A DNA stretch of 64,000 nucleotides from Gavia stellata (taxonomy: Eukaryota; Chordata; Aves; Gaviiformes; Gaviidae): positions 5,876,847 to 5,940,846 of the forward strand of contig NC_082599.1 of the NCBI RefSeq assembly GCF_030936135.1. The letters are read 5' to 3'. Below are positions 1 through 12,500 of this stretch, in pieces (within the stretch, counting starts at the first letter, position 1; each line of letters starts with the position of its first letter). The position numbers and the translations under genes were made by a program. A model generated the notes under the pieces. That model made no database searches. It had not been told where the DNA came from and worked only from the letters and a program-made list of their open reading frames with translations.

Positions 1-3000
1 TAGTGATTCTACCCGCAGAGGAGCCACATTTATTTTGCTTAAATGTTCCCCCATTTCCCACGTGTTCCAATTCCTGATTTGGGGACTACCTATAAACCTG
101 GTCAGGACCCACAGACCACACGTGTCCTGAGGGGTTTGTGCTGTTCTCAGAACACACCTGAACATATGCCGAGGTTTGCTGGGAACAGACATTTGGGGAT
201 GGCACTTTATCTCTACCTCTGCTTCCATTTTAGAAGAACCGCTGTGTTGGGTGTTTGAGAAGGGTGAGAGTCAGGTTCAGATCCCTGTTGCTGAGGGTCT
301 GCATGCTTCCCGGCTACCTTTCTCTTCCTCTCCTGTTACATGAAATGTCCCCTGGTTGGTAGGACCATACACTCTGTGGGCCAGACACCAAGATCTGCTG
401 TATGAAAGCCCTTGCAACCAGGCAAGAGCAACAAGGGATGTCTCCAGCTCGGTGGGTTTTGAAACCTTTCCTCTGCCGTGGCAGAAAGCTGTTTCTCACA
501 AACAGCTGATAACGCCTCCTGCCCACACAACAGATTAACCTCGTGGATTAAAGTTTGGGTTTATACTCTCCCCTCAGGCTGGGGAGGAAATCCTGGGCTC
601 CTTCCCAGGCTCGATGTACCGGGTATTTCTAGCATCCACTCCAGCGTAAAAGGTAGGTGGCAGCAGCAGCAGCCGTATTTTAAAAGGAAAGGGTGAGTCC
701 TGCACTTGAAGATAAAATGGAGGGGCCTCATGCTAGAGGAGAGGGTTCAGATCATGAAGACCTAAGAGCAGAGGAGCACTCTCCACGCACTGTCACCCAT
801 TGACCACTTGGGAATACTGCAACAGCCCATCTTGGGCGGGGGGGGTGTGGGTGGTTAGAAAATTGCTCTGTGAAGGGGTCAGAGCAAAGGGGTGCCCCCC
901 AGCCCTCTCTGGGGCAGTGTTTGTGTCCATCCCCCTAGCCATACGCAGCTGACAGGAGAGATTTTTCAGATCTTAAGAAAAAAACGCTGAAGGCTAAGTG
1001 TGACACGCAGAGGAAGGTAGCAGCATGCAGCAGCCAGCAGTGTCGATCAACCAAAAGCCACAGATTTTAACTCGTATTTCAAACGAGCTGTGTGTGACTA
1101 CAATGTTGCGTGGATGAATTTTTTTCCTGGTAGTCGTTGCATGTGCTTTCATGGGTGAATGTAACTTTCTACGCTGACTCTGTTCCATGACTTGCCTTCT
1201 CTGTCCAAACAGAGGGAGAAACATCTCCAAAAAGGACAAAGTGAAAGTGAAGAGGATCTGATTTCTGGGTTGTTAAGCAAACATCTTTGGGGAGCATTTC
1301 TCTGTGATGATTTTTCACATATGCACAGAGCTTGGAACCTGTGTCCTCCAAACAGTATTTCCAAGGTAATGTTATATATCATGCTGGTGAAAGGTGTGGA
1401 ACTGGAAGCCCTGGAGAGTTATACTACCTGTCTGCAAACAGACACAGTTTAGACTTTCTCAGGTAAGGTCGGAACTATCCCAGAATATTTATGGGCTCAT
1501 CTGGAGCCTGAATATTGTGGAAAATAGTACAAAAAATACTGTCCTTGTGGCATTCACAGCTGAAACGGCAAGAAAGCCAAAAATCACAGGGGACATCCTG
1601 CATTTCCATCCCACTTTCCCAGAAAGTTCAGGAAAATCTTGATACATCCCTGAAAAGAACGAAGATTCTCCACCCTGCAACTGGCCCCTCTGGGGTAAAG
1701 TCTAAGGGATAAGAGAGGGACTGAAAGAGCATGGTCCAGACATGGGTTTAGGTACATATATCCAGCCTGCCCTGTTCTTTGGCGCCACTGACTTCAATAG
1801 GATTTTACTCCTTGAGAATATGACCCTATTTCTCTAATCCCTCTCCTGATTTGAAAGGTAACTGATCTACAAGGGTGTAGTCAAAGCCACCCATTATAAT
1901 CACTGGATTACAGCTGCCGTTTCAGTCAGTATTTTGTACTCCTTACTGTATTCTTGACGAAGAAGCTCCTACCAGAACCCTTCAGGCATATTTGTACTCC
2001 TACAGCTGAAAGTGAATCATGTACGAGCAGCCATCAAGCCTGAGTTTCTTTGTATTTCTTCCCATTCACCCACGTGGAGCTGGATTTTAGCTGACAGAAA
2101 TCAAGGGGAAGTAGAGACTGATTTGGGATCTGTCCCATTGGCCATAAACTTATCTGCACACATCAAGTGGAAACCTACAGTTTTTCCTTTACATCTGTCA
2201 CGAGGGGGAAGAAATCATCGAAACAATCAAAACCTGACTGTTTACACGTTTTGTTTTATAAATGGACTTGTATAGAAAGTTGCAGCACTGTTGCACAGAC
2301 AGCTCACATAAATCTCTTATCACAAAAGCCATATGTCCTCATTTCCTCATCTACGGTAAAATACAAGCAGCAGCGCTTCGATAATTAGGAAGCTGGAGGT
2401 AAACCACTCTGCATCCAGCAGTAGGAAAGTGTATATGGGTGAAGGTTACAAAACACAAAACAGAGCAGTTTGGTTTCAAGCGGTGTCACTTCTCCATACA
2501 ACCTTCCATTGTGTGACTGTCGTTTGCATGTTAACAAGCCAGTTCCTCCACGGAGGGGATACTGGAGAAACTGGAAGGGTCTGAGAGGTGTCTGATCCTC
2601 CCCGTGTGGTTTGCTCTGAGCTGGCAGCCTGGTTGCTCAGCTTTGCTGGGCATTTATCCTTCCCTTGCAAAGGACTCAAAATCAGACCTCATAATGCAGC
2701 GAACTGACCTGCTCCCATTTAAGTCCCTTTGATACGATCTCCAGACACGTAGAGGGGGAGAAGAGCATCCATGGATGGTCCTGCAGAAAGCCTTCTCATC
2801 AAATGGATGGCACAGTGGGAGGTCCCCTGTTCCCTGCGTGGAGCTAATATGGTTTCACCTTGGAAGAAGGAGCAGAAGGGTCCCACACGACCACTCAGAC
2901 ATTTTTTGGCTTCTCCCTTACCAAAAACTCCGATGACTGTCATCTGTGACCCTTGTTCGGCACTGGTAAGCCAAGCCACTCACTAACTTTTAACTTTTAA

Positions 3001-4374
3001 CTTCACCCATGTGCTTCCATAAAGCTGCTCTGAGATGGATAAAAATTAACTGAGTGTGTACAATTAGCACAGCTGCCATTATGGCATGTCTGAGTCCTTC
3101 CAACCTTATTTTTTCCAAAAAGGAGACATTTCCTAAATTTCAGATCAGCCAGCAATGGTGAAATGCCCTTTTGCCCAGCTTGGTGTGCTTTGTGTAAGGG
3201 GTATTTATTTAATCCATCTGAAACTACATGAGAAAGGAGAGAAATATCCCGGCAGCGAGATAAGATGATTATCTTCCTGGCAAACAATAGGAACACGGTC
3301 AAAATTAAAAATAATTTGATTGCAAATAGGAAGCCTAGTAAAGCAGCAGGACTAGAGGAAACATGACTAATTTTTTTTAGCTTGTCTGAACCCACACAGC
3401 AGAGCTTTGCAAGAGCCATAACTTTGAAATATAGATCTGTAGAAAACCCGTGAGGGGAGGATGGCAATGATCCAACTGCAATAGTACAATAGGGGCAAGT
3501 TAATGCAGCTGGTAAATCCGACCTAAATGGCTAAATAGCAACAGACAAAAGCTATTTTAGGTATAATTTGGCAGGGACCACAGTAAATACAATTTGGGGA
3601 GGCGTGGAGAAAGTGAAGGCTTTTCTCTCAACTCTTTTTTGGTTTCCATTTGTTTGCCATTCTCCCTGGGAACACATGGCCAAACCATGATGCCAGTGTC
3701 ACCGCAAGCTCTCTACACTGTGCCTGTGGGCCAATGCTTCACATCCTTGGTCAATGTTGGTTCCTCCCATCTCCAGCAAAGAACCTTACTTTCTGCAGGG
3801 GAAGGAGGAGGTGGCTGCAGGACCACAATGACCTTGGGGTTTGTCTCCAAGAGAAAATTCTACTAGATGTGAAACCTATACTGGGGCCCTTATAAAGGCA
3901 TTTCCTTCTGATAATGATTACCCAGCAAAAGTGTCTATATGATTCCCATAAATACTGCATACTAAACTACTGCTTCCTGAAAACAAAGCTCAACATGAAC
4001 CAGTGGGTATGTGAAGAAGAAAATGCTATATAGGTCAGCTGTTCCTCAGCATCCATGGCAGGACTGTAACATCTTCCTCTGTCCCAGACAGTGCTCATAT
4101 CTGCTGTAGATGTGCTGTTGAGCTGGGCAGACACTGAGACTCACCTAGGCTGCAGTTCTTGTTGTCCTTGCATCACAGCCTGCATGTCAGAAATGGCCTA
4201 GTGACTATTGATTTAACCCAGTGGGCAGTAACATTTGGTTCCCTGTTTTTAAAGTCTAAGATGACTTCACTGTATCCTTCTATAAATGTTATTGCCTAGA
4301 ATATTCCGTGCTTTTATTAGCATCATTAGAGATGGGTGTCTAATATGAAGGCAGTCAACACTCAAAACGCCCTG
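1..4374. other. intergenic, no gene recognised
   Basis: I see no exon with a recognisable protein match or convincing splice-site pair here. The open frames are short, overlap on both strands and have no recognisable domain; the longest is a 154-codon minus-strand frame at 3003-3467. A small TTTTAAC triplet repeat lies near 2985-3003. Regulatory elements cannot be excluded. Confidence 0.5.
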
Positions 4375-4540
4375 TGCGATAGAGAAGTGATGTTACATCC
4401 ATTTTACAGCAGAAGAAATTCTGCTGTAGATAGAGGGTTGAACTCATCCGTTCCAAGGACATAGGGAGAAGCGTGGATCAGAACACAACAAAGACGTGAT
4501 GTTCCCAGGTCTAGTTGTAACCACAAAACCACAGTTTCTT
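4375..4540 (-). repeat. MIR-type amniote SINE fragment, antisense
   Basis: The order of motifs matches a MIR/amniote SINE read backwards: CCATTTTACAG, then a degraded 'gaaactgaggca' region, a 'gttccaaggacatag' block resembling the usual CCCAAGGTCACA, then CCCAGGTCTAG and an ACCACA end. It is strongly diverged, as expected for a Mesozoic SINE. Edges are approximate. Confidence 0.5.
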
Positions 4541-4709
4541 TTCTTGCTTTAAAAGCCTTTCAAACTGACATTTTTAGTCAATTGAGGGTTGAAGCAAATT
4601 CTTGGTTAGCTCCATTGCAGCCATGCTGAATTACATCAGCCAAGGATGTGAGTACACTTAACTGATACTAAGCTACTTCAGTTGCAGTTATGCATGTCTG
4701 ATCCTTTAC

Positions 4710-4914
4710 CTGTGTAGATATTTTTTCCAGTATTTTGAGGGCATAATATAAGTCAGGTGAGTATGTTGCAAACCCATATGACAGCCGTAAGCAGTAGCTG
4801 ACACTAGATGCTAAACGGTATTTAAGCCACTTGGCAAACCTCAGACAGGCCCAGTAATTGTAGGTGGATGAGAGCTTGCAGAGGGTCATTAGGTTCCTGA
4901 TGGAGGAAATACCG
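4710..4914 (-). other. exon-like block B, unrecognised
   Basis: On the minus strand this 205-nt block follows a good polypyrimidine tract and a CTTTCAG acceptor, and ends ACACAG|GTAAAG. It is open in the frame that would join block A (5050-5237). The 135-nt gap between the blocks is itself a multiple of three and open, so the same data also fit one unspliced 183-codon frame. No domain is recognised. Confidence 0.2.
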
Positions 4915-5049
4915 CTGAAAGGCAGAAGAGGAAATGACAGATTTAATGAATAGTGGTCACAAGCTGAACTACAAAGAGCCACTGATCTGTATTTTTTCCT
5001 ACAAGAACGATCATAGCAGAACCAAGGCCAGATGATCCCTGCACAGTAC

Positions 5050-5237
5050 CTGATGGCAAGACCCCTCCAAACCAGAAGGCATGACAAATGGCACCAGGGA
5101 AAAGTCTCTGACCAGTAAGAAGACTGGCTGCATTTATGCAGGCAGTGAACTGAACTCTGAACAGGGCTGTGTCCTTCCGCTTCCACCACAGAAGAGAGTG
5201 CCAGGTCTTTTGCAGGCAAAACATCAAAGCATTGTCT
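5050..5237 (-). other. exon-like block A, unrecognised
   Basis: Read on the minus strand, this 188-nt block is preceded by a CATTCCAG acceptor and followed by a CATCAG|GTACTG donor. One frame stays open across it and continues, at matching phase, into exon-like block B at 4710-4914. The predicted peptide is rich in Cys, Trp and Ser and matches no family I know. It could be a lncRNA exon, a decayed gene or chance. Confidence 0.2.
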
Positions 5238-5871
5238 CTGGAATGGGTGGTCTCAGCATTAAAGGCAGGTTGCCACTGTTACCAATGGTTCAAAAAGCTG
5301 AAAGATAAATCTAGGTAGAGTATCAGATATGCATGAAAAGAAAGAGGTGTTTCATGCTGGTGGACAGGATTTAGCATGCTACTCAAATCCAGGAAAATGA
5401 GATTGTGCTTGTCGTAGTCCAAGAGACATGAGAGCATATGCTTGGACGCAGTAGGACTGGTAACAGAATCACACTCTGTCTGAGCAGCGCTGCACTATAT
5501 GTTGATCATGGAGGTTTTATGCTTTTATGAAAAGAGCTGATGATGACATGATTCAAGATTCTGTAAAGGGCTCAGAGGGAGACTCAGTAAAACATCAAAT
5601 AATGATGTCAAACTTTTAATGCATGACAAGCTAAATGCAAAGCCATCATTCTCACAGAGACTTAAAAGAAGCAACAGTTGGGAGTTGCTTCCAAAATGAA
5701 AGAGGAAATTATTCAGGCCAATTTGTTACCTTAAACACGTGAAACACCATCTGAATGAAGATGGTGGCATGCGTAATTAATGAAGTTGGGCACAGATGCT
5801 TATGAACATGGACATGGATGACGTGTCAAAGACTGAAATCAGTGATGCAATGACACAGCAATGCTGGAGGC
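5238..5871. other. intergenic, nothing recognised
   Basis: Ordinary AT-leaning sequence between the exon-like blocks and the purine microsatellite. I see no splice-bounded open frame and no recognisable repeat. Confidence 0.4.
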
Positions 5872-6072
5872 GAGAGGAGAGGAGAGGAGAGGAGAGGAGA
5901 GGAGAGGAGAGGAGAGGAGAGGAGAGGAGAGGAGAGGAGAGGAGAGGAGAGGAGAGGAGAGGAGAGGAGAGGAGAGGAGAGGGGAGGGGAGGGGAGGGGA
6001 GGGGAGGGGAGGGGAGGGGAGGGGAGGGGAGGGGAGGGGAGGGGAGGGGAGGGGAGGGGAGGGGAGGGGAGG
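5872..6072 (+). repeat. compound pentanucleotide (GGAGA)n-(GGGGA)n
   Basis: About 22 uninterrupted GGAGA units run to 5980. They switch sharply to 18 uninterrupted GGGGA units (5981-6070). The + strand is pure purine over about 200 nt. The open frames through it on both strands are artefacts of the repeat. Such a tract is expected to be length-polymorphic and prone to triplex or G-quadruplex structure. Confidence 0.97.
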
Positions 6073-8740
6073 AAGCTTGGCCCACCACCAGTTGTTCCAT
6101 CACAAAACTGGCTGTCTCTCTAACAGATTTGTTCTGCATAAGCCATAAAAGGAGAGCTTACTGCAGGAGCGATGAGGTGCAATTCTCTGTTATCCAAGAT
6201 GGGTACAACAGACATTTCTGACTGTAACACTCAGCTCCAGGAATAAACAAGAGACAATAAATGGCTTTAATGAGTGAAAAAGGACACCCAAAGCAGCAAG
6301 GGAAAGAGTATTGCTAAATGATTATTGACTTGGGAGTTGGGGTCTGTCCAAGACCTGGCACCCCATGAGGTTGTCTCTGAGAAACAAAGGGATCATATGC
6401 TGCTGTTCACATTGCAAGAAGCAATTGCTAGATACTGTCTAGCCTCATCCCTAGGTCTCCCCTAGGTCTGGATAGTCCATGGCTATCCAGTTCTTTTATC
6501 ACACACCTGCTGTAGCTTCATCAAAGTTCACAGACCTCCCCCCACAGACTCCCCCCATGTTCCATGAATTAACTAACAACTTCAGGGCTCCAGGACGGAA
6601 GCCATTTCTTGGAGGATATTTAAAAGAAGAAAAATGATGGTGGAAAGCTTGTTCCGCTCCATACTGGCATGGAGATTGCTGGTATTGCAGTGCCTGTTGG
6701 CAAAGCTTCTCTGCTTCCCAAAGGGAGAATGGAAAGCTGGAACAACCTCTTGGAGTAAAGAGACAGGTGTCAGTGGAAAAAACCCAAAGCTTTTGTTCTT
6801 CTTGACTGTGTTCATCTGAATGGAAAATCCAGGCAAGAAGACTGGAGAGCTCGCAGTTCACAATGCCAGGTCTCCTGTTTTCTAATTTTGGAACAAAGTA
6901 CTCCTCACTACTGCTTTTCCTAAACACCCCCATTACACATATTTTCAGAGGATGATTTCACAAGGTCTCACAGAAGCGGGGACTACAGAATCCAAGGAGG
7001 AGAAACAACTGTGTAAGTAAAAAACTATCCACCTTTATTATCAGGGTAGACTACAGAATGGATGCAATCAGCACTATTTTACAAAGCACTGGCTTGAGTG
7101 TGCAACAGGGTTTGTACTCTCCTACAAGAGTGCAAAGGAAATAAAACTGACCTCCAACCATGTGACAGAAAGGGTATGGTGTTGGGTGTAAGGAGGTCTG
7201 GGTTCTGGGCCTGAGCGAACTATTCGTCCTTTATGGACCTCTGTTTTTCCTGCCTGCTCTTGCTGCCTAGATCATCAAATTTAACAGCCATGTCGGTGCA
7301 GAGTCTGTCATGGTGCTCTTGCCACTACTGCAATGTTGGACACCTTGCATCCTTTATATCTATGCAAATAGAAAGCTGGCAGAGACTCACTTGCTTTTAA
7401 ACCCACTTTTGTTTCCTCATTGGCATATCAAGAGTTTCAAATCTTTTCTCTTTATTTATGTTGCAGAGGTTTCTGTTTAGTGGAAACCAGCCTTCCTTGC
7501 CAATGGGAAATAAAGCCTTTTCAGGCAGTAGGGCACCTTTCTCTTGCACGCCCATTAAATAAGACCTCTTTAAGTTGCAATGCAAGTGGGTGGCTGTCTA
7601 GCAGCTATGAGTAAGCTACAAGAGGATGTCATTTTTGCCAGACTTGGCCCAGCTTAATGTCAACCAAGACATTGTAGGGCAAACCTGACTGCAAACAAAA
7701 GCGAAGCCAACTGCACTGTTTGTCCTTGTCCAAATGAAGGCAAAGGCAAACAGGGAAGATTTATAAACTGGATTCGTAAAATCCCTCCATTTCTAATACG
7801 ATAAAGAGAGGTGTTTGCTTCTGTGGCATATGTATTGCAAGCCGACAACAGTGTTTTCCTTGGGTGCAAGCCAAAGTTCTGGCTCTACTTTTCTTTCACC
7901 AAACATGAGCCCTCTGAGATGAGTCACTGGTTCTTATAGAGGGCTGCAGTCTGCTGAGCCGGGAAAAGGAGCCCTTGTTGCACAGAAAAGGAATCAGGAG
8001 ATGATGTGTCATGTGGGTCACACGAGGAATCGGCATCACTTCCCACAGCCAGCCAATGCAGCTTGCACGCAGAGGACCTGCAAGCCTGGAGGAGATGGAA
8101 ATAAAGCCAGGACTCCCCGGGACCCACTGGGGTTTGGGTACCACATTTAATCTCTGGTGAGCATCTAAGAGTCTGTGTGACTCCACCAAAAGCTCCACTT
8201 CAGCAATTCAGGTACTTAAGTGAGCTGCAGCAATTAATTTCTGGATCCCCAATCATCACCAACTCCTTGCTGCAACACGTTAACCCCTTCCCCATCCTCT
8301 CCCACCCCAGGAGAACCAGTGGAGTTGTTACACAGGGGGAACATGGGGCTGGAGACCTCTACCAGGGAGCCAAGCAGGGGTTTATTTTGCATTTCCTCTT
8401 ATTATGAGAGCCGTCGAATGAAAAAAAAGGATCTCAAGGGACAATTCAGTGAGTAAGGGATGTGTGATCACTGGTGTCCGACGTCGACTTACGGAAACTA
8501 TAGGGTGAGACAAGCCTTTTCACTTCAGCTGCTGCTGTTAGTGCTGGGAGTCAAAGACATTAATTATTGCTCATCTACAGCTCACCTTTTGTTAGTCAAC
8601 AGGTGAGCGAGCTATCCGCAAAGCTGGTTCGCACGCTAGCAGGCAAGGGTGCGGCCGTATCGCAGCCTCAGCACTTCGAGGATAAATACTAATCAATATT
8701 AGTAGGCAGAGCTGGGTGAGTGGTGCTCCTTGCAGGGGGT
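6073..8740. other. intergenic, no gene recognised
   Basis: No exon, RNA gene or clear repeat was recognised. Several 60-144 codon frames occur on both strands without domain similarity or splice context. The segment ends at the rising GC content of the CRY-DASH CpG island. Confidence 0.45.
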
Positions 8741-9300
8741 CGTTTTCACCATGGCTGTGCCCGGGCGCGGCGGCACAAAGGGGCCGCGCTTCTGTGTGAG
8801 GTGGCTCCCAGCTGCAGTTGTGTGGAAGATAAAGAGATTATAGAGCTTAAAAAAACCCAGACAAACCACAAATTCAGCAGTAAGTGTGACCGGCCTGGGC
8901 AGCGCTCTGGTGGGAGGCTGCCATGGGAAGGTGCGGGGACCCCACACCAAGGGAAACGGGCCTCCTGCCCCGCCGCCTCCTCTGCGCCCACACAGCCCCG
9001 ACTGACGCCGCTGAGGGCTCGTCCCGCTCCCGCCGCCTTCTGGGGACGTGGGACGGGCCCGGCCCGTCTGGCGGGCCCGCAGGGAGGCGGTGGGGGCGGC
9101 CGCAGGGAGCCGGAGCCGGGACGGCTCCTCCCCAGCGGGGCGGGCGGAGGGGGAAGCGGGCCCGTGAGGCGGGAACGGGCTGAGGGGGAAGCGGAGCGGT
9201 GAGGCGGCAGCGGGGCGGGCTGAGGGGGAAGCGCGGGAGGCGGGAACTGGGCGGGCTGAGGCGGCCGGGCCGGACTGAGAGACGCCGAGCTGAGGGAGGA

Positions 9301-9450
9301 CAGAGCCGGGCCGGGCTGAGCGGGTCGGGCTGAGGGAGGACAGAGCCGGGCCGGGCTGAGGGGGTCGGGCTGAGGGAGGGCAGAGCCGGGCCGGGCTGAG
9401 GGGGTCGGGCTGAGGGAGGACAGAGCCGGGCCGGGTGAAGCGGGACCGGC
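9301..9450 (+). repeat. 40-bp GC-rich tandem repeat in CRY-DASH 5' leader
   Basis: Three full 40-bp units (9301-9340, 9341-9380, 9381-9420) and a decayed fourth (9421 to about 9450) are nearly identical. Each carries two GGGCTGAG cores about 20 bp apart. Looser relatives of the core occur upstream from about 9190. The array stops about 15 bp before the ATG, so at least part is likely transcribed as 5' UTR. Confidence 0.93.
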
Positions 9451-9464
9451 CCCGTCGAGGCACC

Positions 9465-9530
9465 ATGTCGGGGGCAGCGAGGACGGCCATCTGCCTGCTG
9501 CGCTGTGACCTGCGCGCCCACGATAACCAG
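9465..9530 (+). CDS. CRY-DASH: CRY-DASH exon 1
   Basis: Encodes residues 1-22, including the first beta strand of the photolyase domain ([14 protein letters not shown]). The donor is CAG|GTAGGG, phase 0. Confidence 0.93.
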
Positions 9531-12500
9531 GTAGGGCCCGGCCGGCGCCCCCCCGGGTATTTCTTTGGAAATAAGCCCGCACTTGGGTAGGCTGGGGAGA
9601 GGTGCGCGCTGCATCCTGCCCCCGAGAGCTGTCATGGCCCTCTCTGTGTTTCCAGGTGCTCCACTGGGCTCAGAGCAACGCAGATTTCATTATTCCCCTC
9701 TACTGCTTTGACCCGCGGCACTACCTGGGCACCCACTGCTACGGCTTCCCGAAGACAGGGCCCCATCGGCTCAGGTTTTTGCTGGAAAGCCTGAAGGATC
9801 TAAGGGAAACACTCAAGAAAAAAGGAAGGTAGTTGAGAAAGCACTGTGCAAATAACACGTCTGTTTTTATTTTCTTTCTCTTTTTCAACACATATTTGTG
9901 CTGTGAGTCAAATCATGTCAGATACTCTGGGCTCTGATGATGGCTCATTTCAGAGAACCACAGCCCTTCTGTTAGGTACAATAAGGTTCCATACATAGCC
10001 CCTGTTCAGATAATCTGCTGTGGCATCTACAAGGGAGCGAAGAGCCATCCAGGCTGCGTGCCATTTGGGGTTTTGCTTTCTTGAACTCGGATACCACAGA
10101 TGGGCACCAGCCTTGAGTGCTTTGCCCAGTGTCCTAATGATTAGAGACATGAACGACAGTCTTCCGAGATGTAGGCAACAACACTAGCCACTGTGGCACG
10201 CATCCTTCCTTGTTCCCAGCGAGTTTTCCCTAGGAGTTGGCTTGAGGCGGACCAGCATGGATCCTGGCTTGTGAAACAAGAGAGTTAAGTTTGCTCATGC
10301 CCTGTCCTGCTAAACCCAATCTCTTTGGTAGGCTACACTGTGGCAAGGGGTTCTTCAGGGATTCCTCCTTCATTATGCCTTTAGAAACCATAACTGGGGT
10401 AGAGCAGAGCCTGAAGGTCTACATGCTGAAGAATCCCATTACCAGACAACATCTGGCTTTGCTTAGCAGAAGATGTGTCAGCCAGCCTGTCTTCTCCCAG
10501 AGCAGCATAACAGTGGTAGTAGAAGCAAGAGGAATGGCTCTGGCTTTGCAGTGTAGTGTGGACTGTACAGATGGTGACTGTTATAGGAGACTAAAAGAAC
10601 TGATCAGTGGGTATCTGCATGCGCAACCTGCGGTGAACAGATTCAGAGCTGCTTGGATGCTGCTGTGCTGTTGTCAGTGGCTGATAAGAGATTGGTCTTC
10701 TGCAGTGAGAGATGTGTGGTTATGAAGAGCCACGCTAAGACATAGGCTCCATTTCCACAACCACGAAGTATCTTCTTAAGGCAGTGGTAGACAGAAATCT
10801 CCACATCCAATCTGTGGTGTTCCCTTTGGGTGGCTTGATCTCTGCTTTTCTGTGGGAAGTAAGGGGAACAGCTCTCTTAGCAGCACCCCTTGCTCCTGCC
10901 TTCTTCAGACCCAGCCCATCTTTGAAGAAACTTTTCAGTTGTGCTTTAAATTATTCTGGAAAAAAACACTATACTACCCCTTCAAGAAATTCTTCTCCAG
11001 CACAGGCCTCTGTTAAATGACACAGGAGTGTGTTTATATGTGTGTGTGTGAGGAACATGGAAAGGGACAGTCACGTATGAGGCTCCTCACAGAACTCTGC
11101 ACTCGCCTCTGACCAACTTTCTCACCACAGATTCTCTTTTGGTCAGGTGCCCTGGGTACACAGCTGGGCAGTTGGTGAGGTTGCAAGGTGGGAGGGAAGT
11201 TTTGTTGACTCTGTAACGAACGCAGAGCATTCAGAGGAAAGAATTCATCTGAATACTCACACATGAAAGTGGAGAGGGGTCTGCCCACAGGCCACCACTA
11301 CCTGTGAAGGGGATTGAAAGAAGAATCAGTTCCTGAATCTCAGCCTCAGTGTGTGATGCTGAACAGATCTGACAGATTTACTTTTAGGTAACAGCCTGGC
11401 TTTCTGCCCAGTCATCCTTTCTAAGGCATCCGGGGTGGTAGAAATGTGTTTTGACACAAACTCAGGCCCAGAGGCTTACAGACTGTGTTCAGTGGGTCCT
11501 AAAAAAATGTAGGCTAGTCAAATCCTGTCTGTCTGCCTCCACATGCTGTCGTGCTCTGTAGAGAACTAGTACATGGGTGCCTGGGCCAGGACTAGGACCT
11601 CCCGTACACATAAATAAGAATAACATCAAACCTAACTCAGGCCAATATTTTGTGTTTGCAGTACACTGGTTGTGAGGAAGGGGAAGCCCGAAGATGTGGT
11701 CCATGATCTGATTACTGTGTTGGGCTCTGTAAGTGCTGTGGCTTTCCATGAAGAGGTAAGGGAAATATTTGAGTGACATTGTTAAAAGCTAAAATTAGGT
11801 TGTGGAGGTTTCTTCCACAACCAAATGGTGATGCAGATCCTGTATGTTCAGAGCCTTTCTTGTCTTTGGTATTGTTAACCCTGGGGAAACTGGCTCGCTC
11901 CTGAGATGGGGATGGTGTAGGTGTCTGGGTGGGAGTCCTTGTTGGATGACAGCAGTTATTTGTGATTGATCACTTGCAAATGCTGTGTCTTGAGGAAGAG
12001 GAGTTTCCGGCAACTGGCATTTTAGGTGAGCTGATTCCATTTCTCCTTCTGTTTGCATCAAGCTGCCTTTTCCAGGTGCCTTCCTTGCACAGGGAGCTAG
12101 TTGCCGGGGGCATATTGTATCGAGTGTAGAAAAGGCCCATTTAGGCCATATTTAGGCAGTTGCCCAACAGTGTGTTGAAGAACAAAACAGGAGTCTGGTC
12201 CCGGACTGCCAATGGGGTTGGCATGTCACTGACCTGTCTTCAATGAGCTAATTAAGTGGTTTGATCCAGAGCCTGCTGAACTCAAGGGAGGGCTCTGGAC
12301 CCAAACCACTGGGCCTAGAGGCTTTGTGTGCACACACACGTACATATATATGTACATAGGTGCACTCAGTATTAGCAGAGTCTGGGCCTCAGAGCTGTCT
12401 AATGCAGGAATCACTCTGTGACCTGCACTGCAGGTAGTCCTGCTGTCAGGCCTAAGACCCTTGTAACCTGACAACCTACACATCCCATAGTGCCTTGTTC

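Larger units (their letters stand above)
8745..9560. promoter_or_regulatory. CpG island / promoter region of CRY-DASH
   Basis: GC content and CpG density rise abruptly near 8750 and fall again inside intron 1. The island covers the 5' flank, coding exon 1 and the first splice donor of CRY-DASH. No TATA box is evident, consistent with a dispersed CpG-island promoter. Several GC-box-like GGGCGG motifs are present. The long minus-strand open frames here arise from GC-rich, stop-poor sequence. Confidence 0.75.

Noticed and set aside
3003-3467. 154-codon minus-strand frame with a hydrophobic stretch
   Set aside because: No recognisable family, no splice sites or promoter, and AT-rich codons. One apparent transmembrane run is expected by chance.
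5777-6221. Frames of 95-141 codons across the purine tract
   Set aside because: They are translations of (GGAGA)n/(GGGGA)n giving Glu/Gly/Arg or Pro/Ser repeats, with no unique coding sequence.
8699-9635. Minus-strand frames of 253-278 codons over the CRY-DASH CpG island
   Set aside because: They read through the 40-bp GC repeat as Pro/Ala/Ser repeats in all three frames, which is the signature of stop-poor GC-rich DNA rather than coding sequence.
10291-10725. 144-codon plus-strand frame in CRY-DASH intron 2
   Set aside because: It lies wholly within an intron, has no domain similarity and no splice signals joining it to neighbours.
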